DNA of 64,000 nucleotides from Leucaena leucocephala. Its lineage: Eukaryota; Streptophyta; Magnoliopsida; Fabales; Fabaceae. Made by a program: the position numbers and the translations under genes. Of this stretch, positions 13,501 to 25,274 are shown piece after piece; positions within the stretch are counted from its first letter, which is position 1, and every line of letters starts with the position of its first letter. The stretch spans positions 434,001 through 498,000 of the forward strand of contig CM073535.1 in assembly GCA_037074615.1 (NCBI GenBank). The letters are read 5' to 3'. The notes beneath the pieces are model-generated. The model was not told the origin of the DNA and searched no databases. It saw only the letters and a program-made list of their open reading frames with translations.

Positions 13501-14204
13501 ATTAAAACTGAGCTCCCGGTAACGCAAATCCTAGCTACCTTAATCATCCATAAAAGTGCATTATCGTGAGCCAAATGAAGATTTAGGCTGACTCTCAATT
13601 TCCTTAATTCACTTCGTTATAAATGCTTATAATTTTTATTTGCAGAGACACGCATTATGTCTGTACTGTGAATATGAATGGTTCTATTCATGATCAATCC
13701 TTAACGTTTTTTACACTTAAATTTTTCGAGTTGCAATTTATACTTAATGGATGAAAAAAATAAAGGAAAAAACTAAGAATTTCTCCAAGTTAATCATAGG
13801 GCACACAAAATTTCAACTGAGTTCCGCAGAGTTAGATGGAGAGTATATATTTAGTTGATTTTACTAGTTATTTCCTCTTCTGTTCTGAAAGAAAGCAAAT
13901 CTTCTTCAGATTTTTTTTCTGTGCAAAAGCTTCTTCAGATTTATTGTAAGCTTATAAAGAGGTGAGGTGGGGTAAGGCTAAAATTTTTCACTCCCCGGGT
14001 AGAACTAAAAGTTCTTCAAATATTTCATAACCCAGATAGAATTTAATTGTCGTTCATATGAGAATTGCACCTAACAGTGCAAGGTGTCTTACAGGGAGAC
14101 AGAGGAAGATAAGGAGAAAGAGAGAAATCAGAACGTAATAAAAGTCCGTTATCCTTTCATCAGTTCAGAGACAAACAAATAAAATCAGAAAGAAAGATCG
14201 GTAC

Positions 14205-14490
14205 CTGAGCTGAGTGAGGGAGTAGCCGAGTCGCGGGGAAGAAGAATCGAATAGGAGAGAAGGAGCGGCGGCAAGTACTCGAACAAGAGTCGTATAGAAG
14301 AGTTAGGAAGACGAGGAGAACGGAAAGGAAACGAGAAGGGAGAGATTGATAATAATGGCAAGTTCAAAGTTTCCATGTGTGAATGTGGTTGAATCGAGAA
14401 TACGACCTTTGCTTCCTTTTCTGCCTTCAAGCAATTTTGGAAATACCTTCTTTCTTGCCGTTTCAACGCTCTCTCTCTCTCTCTCCATTT
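14205..14490 (-). promoter_or_regulatory. Probable 5' untranslated exon and GA-rich leader of the RING gene
   Basis: A donor-like CAG|GTACC on the minus strand at 14203-14207 and an acceptor-like CTAG just upstream of the 13500 ATG suggest a non-coding first exon here. It ends in a (GA)n run (CT on the plus strand, about 14469-14485), common in plant leaders. Long frames with Arg-Glu runs across it are low complexity, not genes. Confidence 0.45.
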
Positions 14491-14549
14491 TCTCCTTTAT
14501 TTTTATTTTTATGTCATGTATCTATCTATCTGTGCTTGCGCTTTGATCT

Positions 14550-16581
14550 CCCGCCCTTGCAGAAGTCAGCGCAGCGCACCTTGGCTTTTTCTTCTTGTTC
14601 TATTCGGAGGCAATTTATTTTCGGATATTAAATGTGAATTCCGGTGAATATTCCCACCACGATCAACTCTTTACTTTCCTTTCTAACAACTGACCCCAAA
14701 CAACAAGACATGTATATATTCTTCTTTCATCGGGAATATTTCATCAGTTTTATGGCTTCGTCTATCCCCATCTCACAATTTTTTTCTATTCTAGTGATTC
14801 CCCTGAAGCACTTTTGATAATTAATGATATCATCATATAAAGTCAACAAGGTAATTTCGTTCCCAACAAAAATTTAAAGACTCATTCAAGCTTTTGGCTA
14901 AAATTTGACCAGAAAGTGATTCTGTGGAACATCATCATTATATAGTAAGTCAACTCTAGGGAACGAAATCCGGTGCGTTTTCACCTTGAATGAATGTGAT
15001 TTTAGTAAAATCTTCTGTATACTTTTTTATCCCGAGTCTTCCATGCCAAAATTAAAGTTTATCTTGAGTTAACCTTCCCTCGTCTCCTCGTGTCTGTTAT
15101 GAATAGTTTTTTGTTTATTGTTAAACAAGGGATATAACTGCCCCATATTGTGCGAGACTTCTGAAAAGGTTGACTTTCGGCTTTTAATTTAATTTAACAA
15201 GCAAACAACATAGAGAGGCTTGGACCTTTCAGGTTACGGGAGATGATGTCAGGGAGGTAAAACGTTGATCATCATGACAAATCTGGGGGGAATTTTCATT
15301 TTATATTTGATTATATAAAAACTGAGAACCCAAATAATTAGAAAGGCGAAAAGAAACCATAGATGATAGAGGCGTCAACAAATTAGAGAAAGTTAGAGAT
15401 TTAAAATGTGCGGGCCCGTGATACTCAGGCTTTGGAAGGAAGAGAAACTCCAACAGCTATCACGTGATGCTCACAAAGTTAAAGTCATATACAAAATAAT
15501 AACCGTGCTAACATAATCCTTGATAACTACTTAATAGTGAAGCCCTTGCTAAAAATATTAAAAAACCTCAATGATTACTAAAATAAACTTATAATTCTGT
15601 AGTGGGATGACTAAGATACAAAGTGCTAACATAAACTTATTATGGCGTAAGAATTATCTACAATTTCAATTAGATATACGGATTGATACTGACAAATGAA
15701 ACAATTATGTTAGGTTAAATGGAGCTTAATGGTCGTCACAAGAGGAGGGTTTCAGCACGTAAACCTCCTCTGTCTTTTCAGACAACGCAATTTTTGAAAA
15801 AAGGAAAAAAAATAATAATAACGAATTTATACTGCTTCCTTTTCGGGTCGAACGAAGACTTTTTTATTTTTGACTCAGAATCTAGATCAGAGAACACTGC
15901 TTCGACTGCAACTCGGAATTCACTTGCTATTGCTGAATATCCAAATGAACTCCACAATTTGTTTTAAGATATCCAAATCAAGTCATTTAATGGTCTAGTT
16001 AATTTAAAATATAAAAATTGTATAGCTATTAGCCAACGGTCAACAGTTTCTTCTGCCAGAAGTTTTTTCTTACCCTCAATTAAAGAATATCAACTATCAA
16101 ATTGAGATTTAATGGTATTGAGGGGAGTTACACATTTATTTTTTAAAACAAATAAAGATTTTTATTTCAACATCATATTCATCCCATCACAATTTAATGG
16201 TAAATATTTCTCAATTGGGGATCCAGATCCGATTCATTTTGTCATGTTGCATTTTGGTCTCTAGGTCCACCCGAGTTTCTGCCACACGAAAAGAAAAACT
16301 CCACCTTAGCTCTGCCACGCAAAAAGAAGGAAAAAAAAAAAAAAACAGGGAGAGGGTAGCTTAATCTAATTTAAATTTAAAATGAAAGAAGAAGAATAAA
16401 AGCGCCAATTTTCAGCGGCAAGGGCACCCGCGGACCGCGGTCGGACTCCACAGTAGAGGAAACTAGAGCGCCACCTCCTTTTCAAATTTCCTTCTAGTGA
16501 TCCTTAGCAGTTCGACCTCGCAGAGACATTTCGCTACAGTCGACGTTGCTGAGTTAAGGAATTTGAATTTTCCATAAAAAA
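14550..16581. other. Spacer with probable promoter of the 16582 gene
   Basis: Mostly AT-rich, no convincing gene. Close to the right-hand gene there is a GC-rich patch: the two hexamers CCGCGG separated by one A at 16428-16440, and GCGCCAAT at 16402-16409, one base off the E2F site consensus (reverse TTTSSCGC). This would suit a cell-cycle gene, but one near-match is weak evidence. An 82-codon frame at 15719-15967 looks like chance. Confidence 0.35.
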
Positions 16582-19500
16582 ATGGCAGAACAATCTCAAT
16601 CCATTCCATCGTCATTGCCACCCATGGACCTCCCCGCCCTTCGCAGGTCGTTCTCCCTCTTCTGTTTTTCGCTGTTCCTGTAATTCATCTCACTTGCTCG
16701 CTATTTTTTTTTTTTAAACTTTTATTTCAGTCTATTAGAGGAGCTTACCGAGCTTCACAAGCGTTGCAGCGAAGATTTTCCTGAATTAAACTCTTTGGAC
16801 GCAGACAAATTACTGCAGGATTCTGCTCTTGAATTGGAGGTATCGTTGCATCATTACCATTGCTTTCTTGGTCTTTTCCTCGGTCAATAAACACCTTTAC
16901 GTTTTTCTTATGTACAGAGTATAATACAGCAAATTGTGTCCGAGTGCTCTGATGTGGGTTTCTTAGAAGATGGTGATATGGGTGAGTACTCTTTTAGTTC
17001 TTCTGAATTGCTGGTGAGACAAGTTTCTTTGCTTAATAATATAGAGGGTATAGTATATGACTTTTAGTAGCCTCCCCGACGGGTTTCCTTCATCGAAGGA
17101 GTGAGTTTCGTCTTTCTTGCTCTTGTTTCCGTAGCATTTTTGCCCGAGGTGGTTCACTAGATTAGAGTTCGCTAGAATTTGTAATTTGGTAAACGAGTGC
17201 AGCTGTATCGACTTTGAAAGTATTGCTATGTTTTCTTGCGCCATACTAGTCTGGCTATTTTACTTCCGTCGTTCCATTTTTTACACTGATGCTTACACAT
17301 GAAATCTTAGAGAGGGACTTAAGGTGGAGCATGAGAGTTGCAAAATTTATGGTGAGATTTTATAAATTGGTCGATTTTCACACAGATGCTTATTTAGAGC
17401 ATTTGAAGGAGGAACATAACAAGGTGGAAGTTGAAAGCTCCGATATAGCTAAAAAGATTGAGCGGCTTATGAACATGCATAAAGAAGGTGATGCCTTTGA
17501 CTGTGTCTTGCATGTCTATCAGGAGATGGAACCTCGCCTCCCCTCTTTTTCTTTTCGTCATTCATTTACCTTTCTTGTTTTTCCAGATTCAAACCTGTTG
17601 GAAGCTAAACTTGAAGAACTGAAATGCTCTTTAGATTATGTCGCATTAAAGGTTGGTTCTCTGTTGAAGGGGAGAATTTAGATAGAATACTAAACAATTA
17701 TATTTACACCAACAATCCAAATCGCCTATAGAATGGCATTGGTTGACTGATGTATGGGTCAAAATATGCATCCTTATGACTTCTTTTGTTCTTACATTGA
17801 ATTTGCTGTTGATCATAAAGTTTTATATTTACATTTTCTGTTTTTAATGATTTAGATGAACTTTATGAACCTACTACTAGAAGTCATACTTGATTAATTG
17901 AGTTATTTCGTTATTATAGTAATTGGTGATTTTGCACAATGAACATGTCAAATTTTCCAGTCTTGGTTGAAATCCTGCTTGTGAGGCTTATTAGATTTTC
18001 ATTGTAGTAATCATATTTTGACTTTGGCTTAAAATATTACTAGGATCTAAAGATTACAAGGGCAAGTGAAGGTGTCGATGCTCATATGCTAGACGACAAC
18101 CAGTCAACTTTGACCACTTCGTATGAAGACAATAATTCGGAGGTCTTTTCGACTAATCATACTACTTTTCTATCTGTTTGCTTCTTGTGGATTGTACGAG
18201 TTTGTAAGATATATTGACTAAACATTCGGTGAACTGTTGGTATGGTTCTTTATATATAATTATTCTAGTGATTCTTTGTAGTTGATTAGCTTTTATGACT
18301 TTCCTTTCTTTAATCTCTTTCAAAAGAGCAAAAATTTTCTTCCACTTGGCAGCTATTAGAACTTGATAATAAGATCGATGAAATGAAGTCAACTGTCAAG
18401 TCTCTGCAGTATATTAAGCATTTGGTCAAGTGGTAATTTCCTCCACCTCCTCTTACACTTTAGATGCCTATATGCATCTTGCCTTGCTCATCTTGTTCCT
18501 TTGCTTAGGTTTGATGTAGTGGAGAAGATTGAGGATGCACTGATGGGTCTAAAAGTGCTTGCGTTTGATGAGAATTGCATTAGGTTGTCATTACAAACCC
18601 ACATGCCAAACATTGATGCACCTGTAGTGAACCATGAATTACAAATCGAAGTTTTAGAAGGGACTATGAAGTTAAAGAATGTTCAGGTATCAAAACATAT
18701 GATTATTTCTTAAGCTGATATGTTGCTAGTGTCTACATCCAACCTGTTTAGGAGAAAAATTCAAAATCCTCACTCCTCAAACTGAGTCGTTTTCAGATGG
18801 TTTCCTGAACTTCCAAATTCAGAAAATATGTTCCTCAATTTTAACACTCCAAAAAGTACGTCCTTCTTTCCGTCTTTCCTCTAACACTAATATTCATATG
18901 CCACTTTACACTCCCCCAATCTGAACTGGACTCGGTAGTATTGGGGGAATTAGTAGGAGCTTGCACGGGAATTAATAGGAGCTTGCACCACTGAGTATAG
19001 GAGAGTCCGATGTGGCATGTGAAGTAACTACATTAAGGGTGAAAACAGAAATAGACAGAGCAACTTGTTTTTCAAGTGTAAAAGTTGGGGGACTTAATTT
19101 CCTATTTTGAAAGTTAAATTGGTTATTTGTAATCGACTCAAAGTTCAAGATAGGTTTTTGCATATGTCCCTTGATTTATTTAATAACTGTGGAAGCTAAC
19201 TGATACGTACCAACGGCTTTGCTAGGAAAGGACTTACTTTTTGAGGCACTGTATAGATATGCTTCTTTTAAATTACAAAAAGCTAGTATGCTGTCAAACA
19301 TGGATAAAAGTGGTCTTAATAGTTATGTGGTTGCTTTTGTATGTGGCTGTGTTAAAAATTTGTCAAGGATTTTTGCCCCAAAAACTTGAGCTGTTTAGTA
19401 AAAGCTTGAGATTGATTTTATTCATATCTTTGACATCTGCTCTCATGCAAAGCCTTTTGGGCTTGCTGAGTGGACAAAGCACGTGGCTACCATAACGTGT

Positions 19501-21349
19501 GATAAAAAATTGATTTAGTGAGAATTTAGAATTGGAATGAGTGGCAAGAAGTCAAGTATTGAAATCGTGGTTAATTGTTTATGAAGGTTTTATTAGCATT
19601 TCGTGCCAAGAGCTTAAGCTGTGATTGATTATTAAATATCTGTGAAACAGTAGCCTATGGTGTATTGAAGTAGAACAACTAGGGAACATCTTCAAGATAC
19701 AAAAGCAAGAATTTACGGTTTAACGTTTATAAATAGCTTCTCCTGTATATATTCCATTGGCTTATATAGGCTAACGTGTTGTTAGGGTATAGCGAGTGAC
19801 CATTCTATCTTACCTCAGTTTTTTTTCCAACTTCTAAACTTACGTCTGGATTTTTTCTTAGTGAATTTATGTATTTTCTGGATGTATGATATGGTTATAC
19901 TTGTTCCTTAGAGTCTGGCCTTAAATTATTGGTCTTTAATTATTTTCAATTTTAATTTTTAATCCTTGTTATATAGGTTTTTCCAAATGATATATATGTG
20001 AGCGACATTGTTGATACTGCAAAATCTCTCAGGTTTGTTCTGTTCTTTTTCTCAGAATCTCCTCCATTCCTTACTGTCCTAACTTATATCTATGGACTCT
20101 AGACTATCACTCTCGCAGTTCCCAATAAGATAATATAATTATAATCAAGTCAATTTAATGCTGTATTTAAATATATGTGTCAGCCGATAACGTTTGTTTT
20201 CAATTTCTTAACCAAATCAGATCTCATTATGCACAGGACTTTGATCTCATTGTACAAGTTACGTTTTAAAAAAATGATGATCTCAAAGAAAGTTGACTAC
20301 CCTAACACAAGTCTCAACTTTATGCTTTATAAACAAATACTTTCCTTCAAGGAAACAACTACAAAAACACACAAAAAAGGAAAAGTGCAAGATAGAATTA
20401 TACTTAGCTCACAAAAACAAACAAGAAGAAGTAATTTGTTGGTGAATGATGATTTGATTCACTTTGTTGTATTTATTGTGCAGCAATTCTTCATTGCAGT
20501 GGCTTGTAAGAAAAGTGCAGGATAGAATTATACTTAGCTCACTTAGGCGTCTCGCGGTAAAGGATGCTAATAAATTAAGGTGAGACCTTTGATGCAATCC
20601 TAGTTTTGCTTATTAAAATTTGGCTCACAATTATTTTGATTGATTTTTAGTATGCAATGACCTTATGATTTAACATGTACTTCATTTTATGTTCGACGAC
20701 AGATACTCGCTTGAATACTTGGATAGAGATGAAACTATAGTAGCTCATGTGGCTGGAGGAATTGGTGCATTCTTAAAGTTATCTCACAATTGGCCGCTAT
20801 TTGGTCCTCCATTGAAGCTTATATCTCTCAAGGGATCAGATAATCGGAAGGAAATTTCCCTAAATTTTCTCTGCAAAGTTGAGGTCAGTGATATCATTTC
20901 CTTTATCCCACCTTCAAGGATATTTTTTTCTTGCTTTTGATTGTAAAAGGGAATTCTCAATGTGCTGAGCTAATTGCATTCAAATACTTTATGGGCGGTG
21001 TTTCCCCTAGATGACTTCTCTTCATCTCATCTTCTCTATCATGCCTTCTAGGGCTTTTCTTCGGCTTTTCTTTCATGGAAAAAGAAACTATCCACTGCAC
21101 TAGATAGCTTCTAGGGCTTTTCTAACTGCCGATCATAATCTTATCGACTGGAAATGGTTGGAAGATTACTAACTTTTTTTCTCGAATTTCTCGGGTTTTC
21201 ATTTGGCGTGGGGTTTGATTCTTCAGAAGTTAGCCAATTCATCAGATTCTCATATTCGGCAAAATATACCAAGCTTCGTGGATGCCATTGAAAAGATACT
21301 GATAGTACAGATGCAGTCAGACCACGCCGATGATAGTTCGGCCCATTGA
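16582..21349 (+). CDS. Coiled-coil protein of unknown function, 405 residues, 12 exons
   Basis: Exons: 16582-16646, 16731-16839, 16918-16981, 17386-17487, 17587-17651, 18044-18142, 18353-18432, 18509-18686, 19977-20032, 20484-20579, 20703-20883, 21227-21349. All junctions are GT-AG and the lengths sum to 1,218 bases, an exact 405 codons plus TGA. The N-terminal half is Leu/Glu/Lys-rich with heptad-like spacing (residues about 20-200, coiled coil); the C-terminal 200 residues alternate strands and helices as a compact alpha/beta domain. That shape recalls kinetochore subunits with a coiled coil and RWD fold (Spc7/KNL1, CENP-O, Spc24/25 types), but I cannot name a family from sequence alone. 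No signal peptide or membrane segment. Intron 9 to 10 carries a partial copy of the following exon (see 20380-20412). Gene model strong, function unknown. Confidence 0.85.
18755..19170. mobile_element. Degenerate foldback (MITE-like) element in an intron
   Basis: The left arm (from 18755) and the reverse complement of the right arm (ending about 19170) share spaced blocks such as CAAAA-CCT, ACT-TGAGTCG and a T-rich AACTT core, in the same order. This is the form of an old long inverted-repeat MITE. It sits in the 1.29-kb intron between exons 8 and 9. Ends and target duplication were not resolved. Confidence 0.45.
18945..18988 (+). repeat. Tandem duplication of a 22-base unit
   Basis: Two adjacent 22-base copies (18945-18966 and 18967-18988) differing at one base, in the loop between the arms of the intronic foldback element. 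Confidence 0.9.
20380..20412 (+). repeat. 33-base copy of the downstream exon within its own upstream intron
   Basis: Bases 20380-20412 match 20510-20542 at 32 of 33 positions. The second copy is coding, in the 20484-20579 exon, for R-K-V-Q-D-R-I-I-L-S-S; the first lies about 70 bases before that exon's acceptor. Spacing is 130 bases, with a non-matching stretch between. Confidence 0.9.
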
Positions 21350-21840
21350 TATTTGTGATCCTTCAGATTGTATATTTGTTTTTGGACTTTTGTATTACTA
21401 ATCGTTCGTTCACATTCTTGAAATCCTTCCTTTTGCTCAAGTGTATTAATTAAAGATTCATAACAGTTAGGAGGATGACAATTTGAATCGGAACACCTGA
21501 TGATTGAAGGATTCATCGGTTAACAAGCAAGCGTGGAAGAGAGCTAATTCAAATTGTACACAAACATGTTAACCCAGAACTCAAACCTGGGACATCATCT
21601 AAGCATGCAGGTGGCATTGCTACTTGGACAACTAGCCGTTGACTAAAAACTCCCTTAATGGAAACTAGAAACCACGCTAGCTTGAAACTTTATTAATTAG
21701 TTATAATACGTTAGAGTTGAAAGTTCGCACTTCGTAAGGTTGATGCAATACTTTGGGAAAGTAAAACATCACCCCATCAGATAGAGAAAGGTATTGAAGG
21801 TGAGGATGGTTGTCATTCTTTGAGCCAGAACTAAATATCC
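21350..21840. other. 3' flank of the 16582 gene with a tRNA-like fragment on the minus strand
   Basis: Likely 3' untranslated and spacer sequence. On the minus strand of about 21560-21648 a block resembling tRNA promoter boxes is seen: GGCTAGTTG (A-box-like) and GGTTTGAGTTC (B-box-like) about 50 bases apart. No cloverleaf could be completed, so a decayed tRNA-derived SINE is more likely than a tRNA gene. Confidence 0.3.
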
Positions 21841-22187
21841 TTTTTTTTTATATAAGAAAGATGGCTAGCACCTATTACATGAAAATATTAGAGCCACGGG
21901 GATTGCAATCCCATCATCTCTGTGTACCATGGCCCTCACGTGTTGAGGAACCATGTCAAAAGTAGCAGTAGTTCTCAATCTATTCTTAGCTAATGCATCG
22001 GCAACACGATTGCATTCCCTAGGACTAAAATGCAAAGTAATCTTCCACGTGAATAAAAGCATTCTCTTGATTTCCAGTTTCATAAGCCGTGCAGACACCT
22101 ATGTAGTGAGAAAATCCAATAATCCACTTTTCATGGTGGTCATGCATAACCCCTCTACAAGCAACACGTTGAGAGGATTTAGATTTA

Positions 22188-22861
22188 GGGCATATTTAGA
22201 TAGGTTTTAAAAAAAAAAGTTTATCAAAAAAGAATTTTTGAATAACTTTTAAAAAAAGGTTTTTAGAGAACAGTTTTTAAAAAAGTATTTTTGGAGAAAC
22301 GTTTATGGAAAAAAATAGTTCTAAATAAATAAGTGTTTGGATGGTTATTATCAGAAGTCTTTTTGTGATTAGTAAATTATCAAAAAGTATATAAGATAAA
22401 AAAAATTAATTATAATATCCTGTTATTGTTCATGACTGTTCACCCTCGTCTTCTTCTCGTTAAACATAGGCATCGGACGGGGACCAAGCAAAATCACTAA
22501 CAGTGGGGAAGAGAGAGGATTGATGGACAGAGAGGAGGAGTGATGACGATGGAGGCAACAGAAGGAGCAATGACGGTGGAGGCACAACGACATTAACAGA
22601 GAAAAAGAAAAGTAGAAGAGAGAGAAGAGAAGAAAAAATGTAAGAAAAAATAAAGGTAAAATAGTAATTGGGTAGTGCAAGTTCTTTTACTGTTTTAGAA
22701 GTTATTCCTATGAGTTTATTCAAAAGTATGGTTTTAAACCATAGTTTGGTCCATAAACCCTTTCGAACAAATATGACTATTTATTTTTAAAAAAAATTAA
22801 ATCAATATTTAAGCCAGAAATTCTTTTAAAACGGTAGTTTAGGAATTACCTAAACATACAC
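22188..22861. mobile_element. Tourist-like MITE (PIF/Harbinger type) inserted in the LINE RNase H region
   Basis: The 674-base element has imperfect terminal inverted repeats (first 15 bases match the reverse complement of the last 15 at 11 positions) and is flanked by TTA at 22185-22187 and 22862-22864, the target duplication typical of this superfamily. Removing the element and one TTA restores an uninterrupted RNase H reading frame across the site. No transposase is encoded; frames inside are low complexity. Confidence 0.8.
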
Positions 22862-24339
22862 TTAGTACCATTCACGTTTAATTTAAAGACATTAGGAGGT
22901 GGGTTTTGCCAAGCCAATTTTTTATTGGCTCCTTGTCTCATATCCCCTCTTTTGAGAACAAAGTGGTGCCTAATATTGAGAATAACATTAGCCGGATCAT
23001 GTGGCTTGTGAAATTCTGTTTTAAAAACAAAATCATTCCTCCATTGCCATTAGCTTCCAGATAGCTACACCCCAAGAAAGGTTCCAATCTTGACCCAAGT
23101 CTGCACCAAGGTTTCTTCTCAAATTAATCTATGCCCATTCTGACAGTAGCCGTGAAGAATAACTGATGCGCAGAAGGTTTCAATAGAGGCAACCATAACC
23201 TCTTCGCATAGGGACAATCCCTCACAATCTTTTTGGCACCAGTCACATAAAGAAGAGCATTGAGACCATTTGCTCCTGTACAAGTTAGTAGCTAATCTAT
23301 TATGAACAACCAGCCACATGAAAAATCTAATTCTTTCAGCTCCCTTCCATTTCCATATAAGTTTATAAATTGAGTTATATTGGGAGGAGACATTCTGTTC
23401 CAGCAAGTTGTATGCACTTTTAATGGAAAAATCACCATCAGGAGTTAATCTCCAAGTCATAATATCATTACCCCTATGTGGAAAGGGAGGTATAGTAGCA
23501 AGAAGCAAGTGAAATACCTCATTTTTCATCAAGTCATGAAGCCGAGTGAAGTCCCAGGTCCAATTAATCACCCAATCCGCAACAACTGAAGACTCTTCTG
23601 TAGTTGTAAGAGGTCTCAATCAAAGATCTTTAATCTTACAGTTATTATCCAGCCAACAATCCTCAAATAACCTTACACATGTTCCATCTCTTATCCTCCA
23701 CCTTGTACCATTTTCAACAATATATCGCTGTTGACAACTGAAGTGCCACAATTGTGAGTCTCCTGCAGCTGCAGTTAGAAGATTTTCTTCCTGCTTAAAC
23801 ATATATTTGTGTTGCAGGACATCTGCCCAAAGTCCTTTTGCTCCTGAGACAAGCCTCCAAGATAGCTTACCACCACACGCTCTATTTACCGATTGCAACT
23901 TCTTAGAACCTAGACCCCCATAATCCTTTGGCCTCATTAATTTATCCCACCCCACGGGATGAAATCCTCGTCCACTATTAGATGTTCCCCATATGAAATT
24001 CCGTTGTAGCCTATGAACGTCAGAACAAATCGCAACAGGGATTTTTGCAACATGCATAGGATACAAGGGAATAGTACTAAGCACAGACTTTATAAATCCA
24101 CACGCCCAGCAGTAGACAAGCAGTTTGATTTCCAGACAGCAAGCTTAGCCTTCACTCTCTCAACAATATACTGAAATTTATATATGGGCCTTTTGCTTCT
24201 AGTAAGTGGAAACCCAAAATACGTACCTATTTCCTCATAAACACTCATACACACTATTCTTTTGATGGCACCCCTTACATGTGGCTTTATATTCTTAGAC
24301 AAAAATATAGACGGATCGCCCTACTTAGTATTGGTATTA

Positions 24340-24422
24340 TCTAAGAGAAAGGAATATTTCGTCTTGCCCTTAGATTGTGGGTTAATACAACCCCTTTCTA
24401 AAAATTTTTGTACAAAAAAAAA
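24340..24422 (+). repeat. Dispersed A-rich repeat, copy 1
   Basis: This block shares the core TTTCGTC, CCCTTAGAT-GTG and TTTCTAAAAATTTTT, ending in an A run, with 34810-34890 in the same orientation. It lies between LINE reverse-transcriptase segments, where no LINE protein similarity is visible, so it is probably a separate small insertion. Confidence 0.5.
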
Positions 24423-24830
24423 ACTATCTTTTCTAAAGTAGAGCAGAAATGATCTAGACACTCCATCATATTTGTAGCTTGTTGCTATATTGACTCCCCA
24501 AAAAGAAGCAAATCATTGGCGAACATCACGTGGGAAATAAGATTTCTAATAGGTTTCCATCTTCCATCATTGACATAGTAATAACATGAGATAACTTATC
24601 TATACATAGAACAAATAGATAAAGAGAGATAGGTCACCTTGACGAAGTCCCTTTGAGAAGAGAAGTCAGATTGCTTTCCATTCCATAAGGCATTGTAACC
24701 AACAGTAGTAACACAATTCATAACTAGAGTAATAAAATTCCTCTCAATGCCTGCTTCCAAAAGCACTTGATGCATAAAATCCCAACTAAACATAGAGGTC
24801 TAGTTTTTTTTTTCTTTAAATATCTTTGCT

Positions 24831-25274
24831 GAATTTGCTTTTAGAGCTTGGTTGAGAAGGATACAGATTAGCATTGCTATCATCTCAACCAAAAAAATTA
24901 TTTATAATAAAATTACAGAAATACGTAAATTGTAATGCACTAATTAAAAATTTTCAGTAGGAATTCATAATTGCAGTACAAAATTTCAAGTTGTACATTG
25001 TCCTTTTACATATTTAACTTGCAGGTTACAGAGTTTATTGACAAATTTGTAATGAAGATCATACTGTAAGAATAAACATTATTTGGCCTCTCATGAAGCA
25101 TATATGAAAACAACATATAATTTAAAGAAGAATAAGAATTGTGACGATGCTGCTGTAAGCGGCATCAACAATCATTTTTTAGATAAACATAAAGTATCAA
25201 TTGTCAGAAATAATGACTAATCCTCTAATATCGTAAACTTGCATAATGAGCTTTAGTGTTGACCAACAAGTATT
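24831..25274. other. 3' flank of chalcone synthase
   Basis: AT-rich sequence with no gene. It should contain the 3' untranslated region and poly(A) site of the minus-strand chalcone synthase gene. Confidence 0.4.

Larger units (their letters stand above)
21841..24830 (-). mobile_element. 5'-truncated, decayed plant LINE (non-LTR retrotransposon)
   Basis: Reading the minus strand, fragments appear in the order of a plant LINE ORF2. First, reverse transcriptase (24596-24793) with the usual FMHQVLLEAG and NALWNGKQSDF blocks. Next, the thumb and connection region (24090-24302 and 23620-24084, with IVERVKAKLAVWKSN and HRLQRNFIWG). Then a zf-RVT domain (23119-23619, with Cys-Asp-Trp-Cys), and an RNase H tail (21865-22185 plus the segment beyond 22865, with ECNRVADALAKN). 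Stops and frameshifts separate the pieces, so it is inactive. The 3' end has an A-rich tail (T run at 21841-21849). The octamer TAAATATC is present at 21832-21839 and 24817-24824 and may be the target-site duplication. A Tourist-like MITE interrupts it at 22188-22861. Confidence 0.85.

Noticed and set aside
14303..14488. Frame with Arg-Glu runs near the RING gene leader
   Set aside because: It comes from a GA microsatellite in a probable untranslated exon.
22423..22723. Two Ser/Leu/Phe-rich minus-strand frames
   Set aside because: They lie wholly within the Tourist-like MITE and have low-complexity composition.
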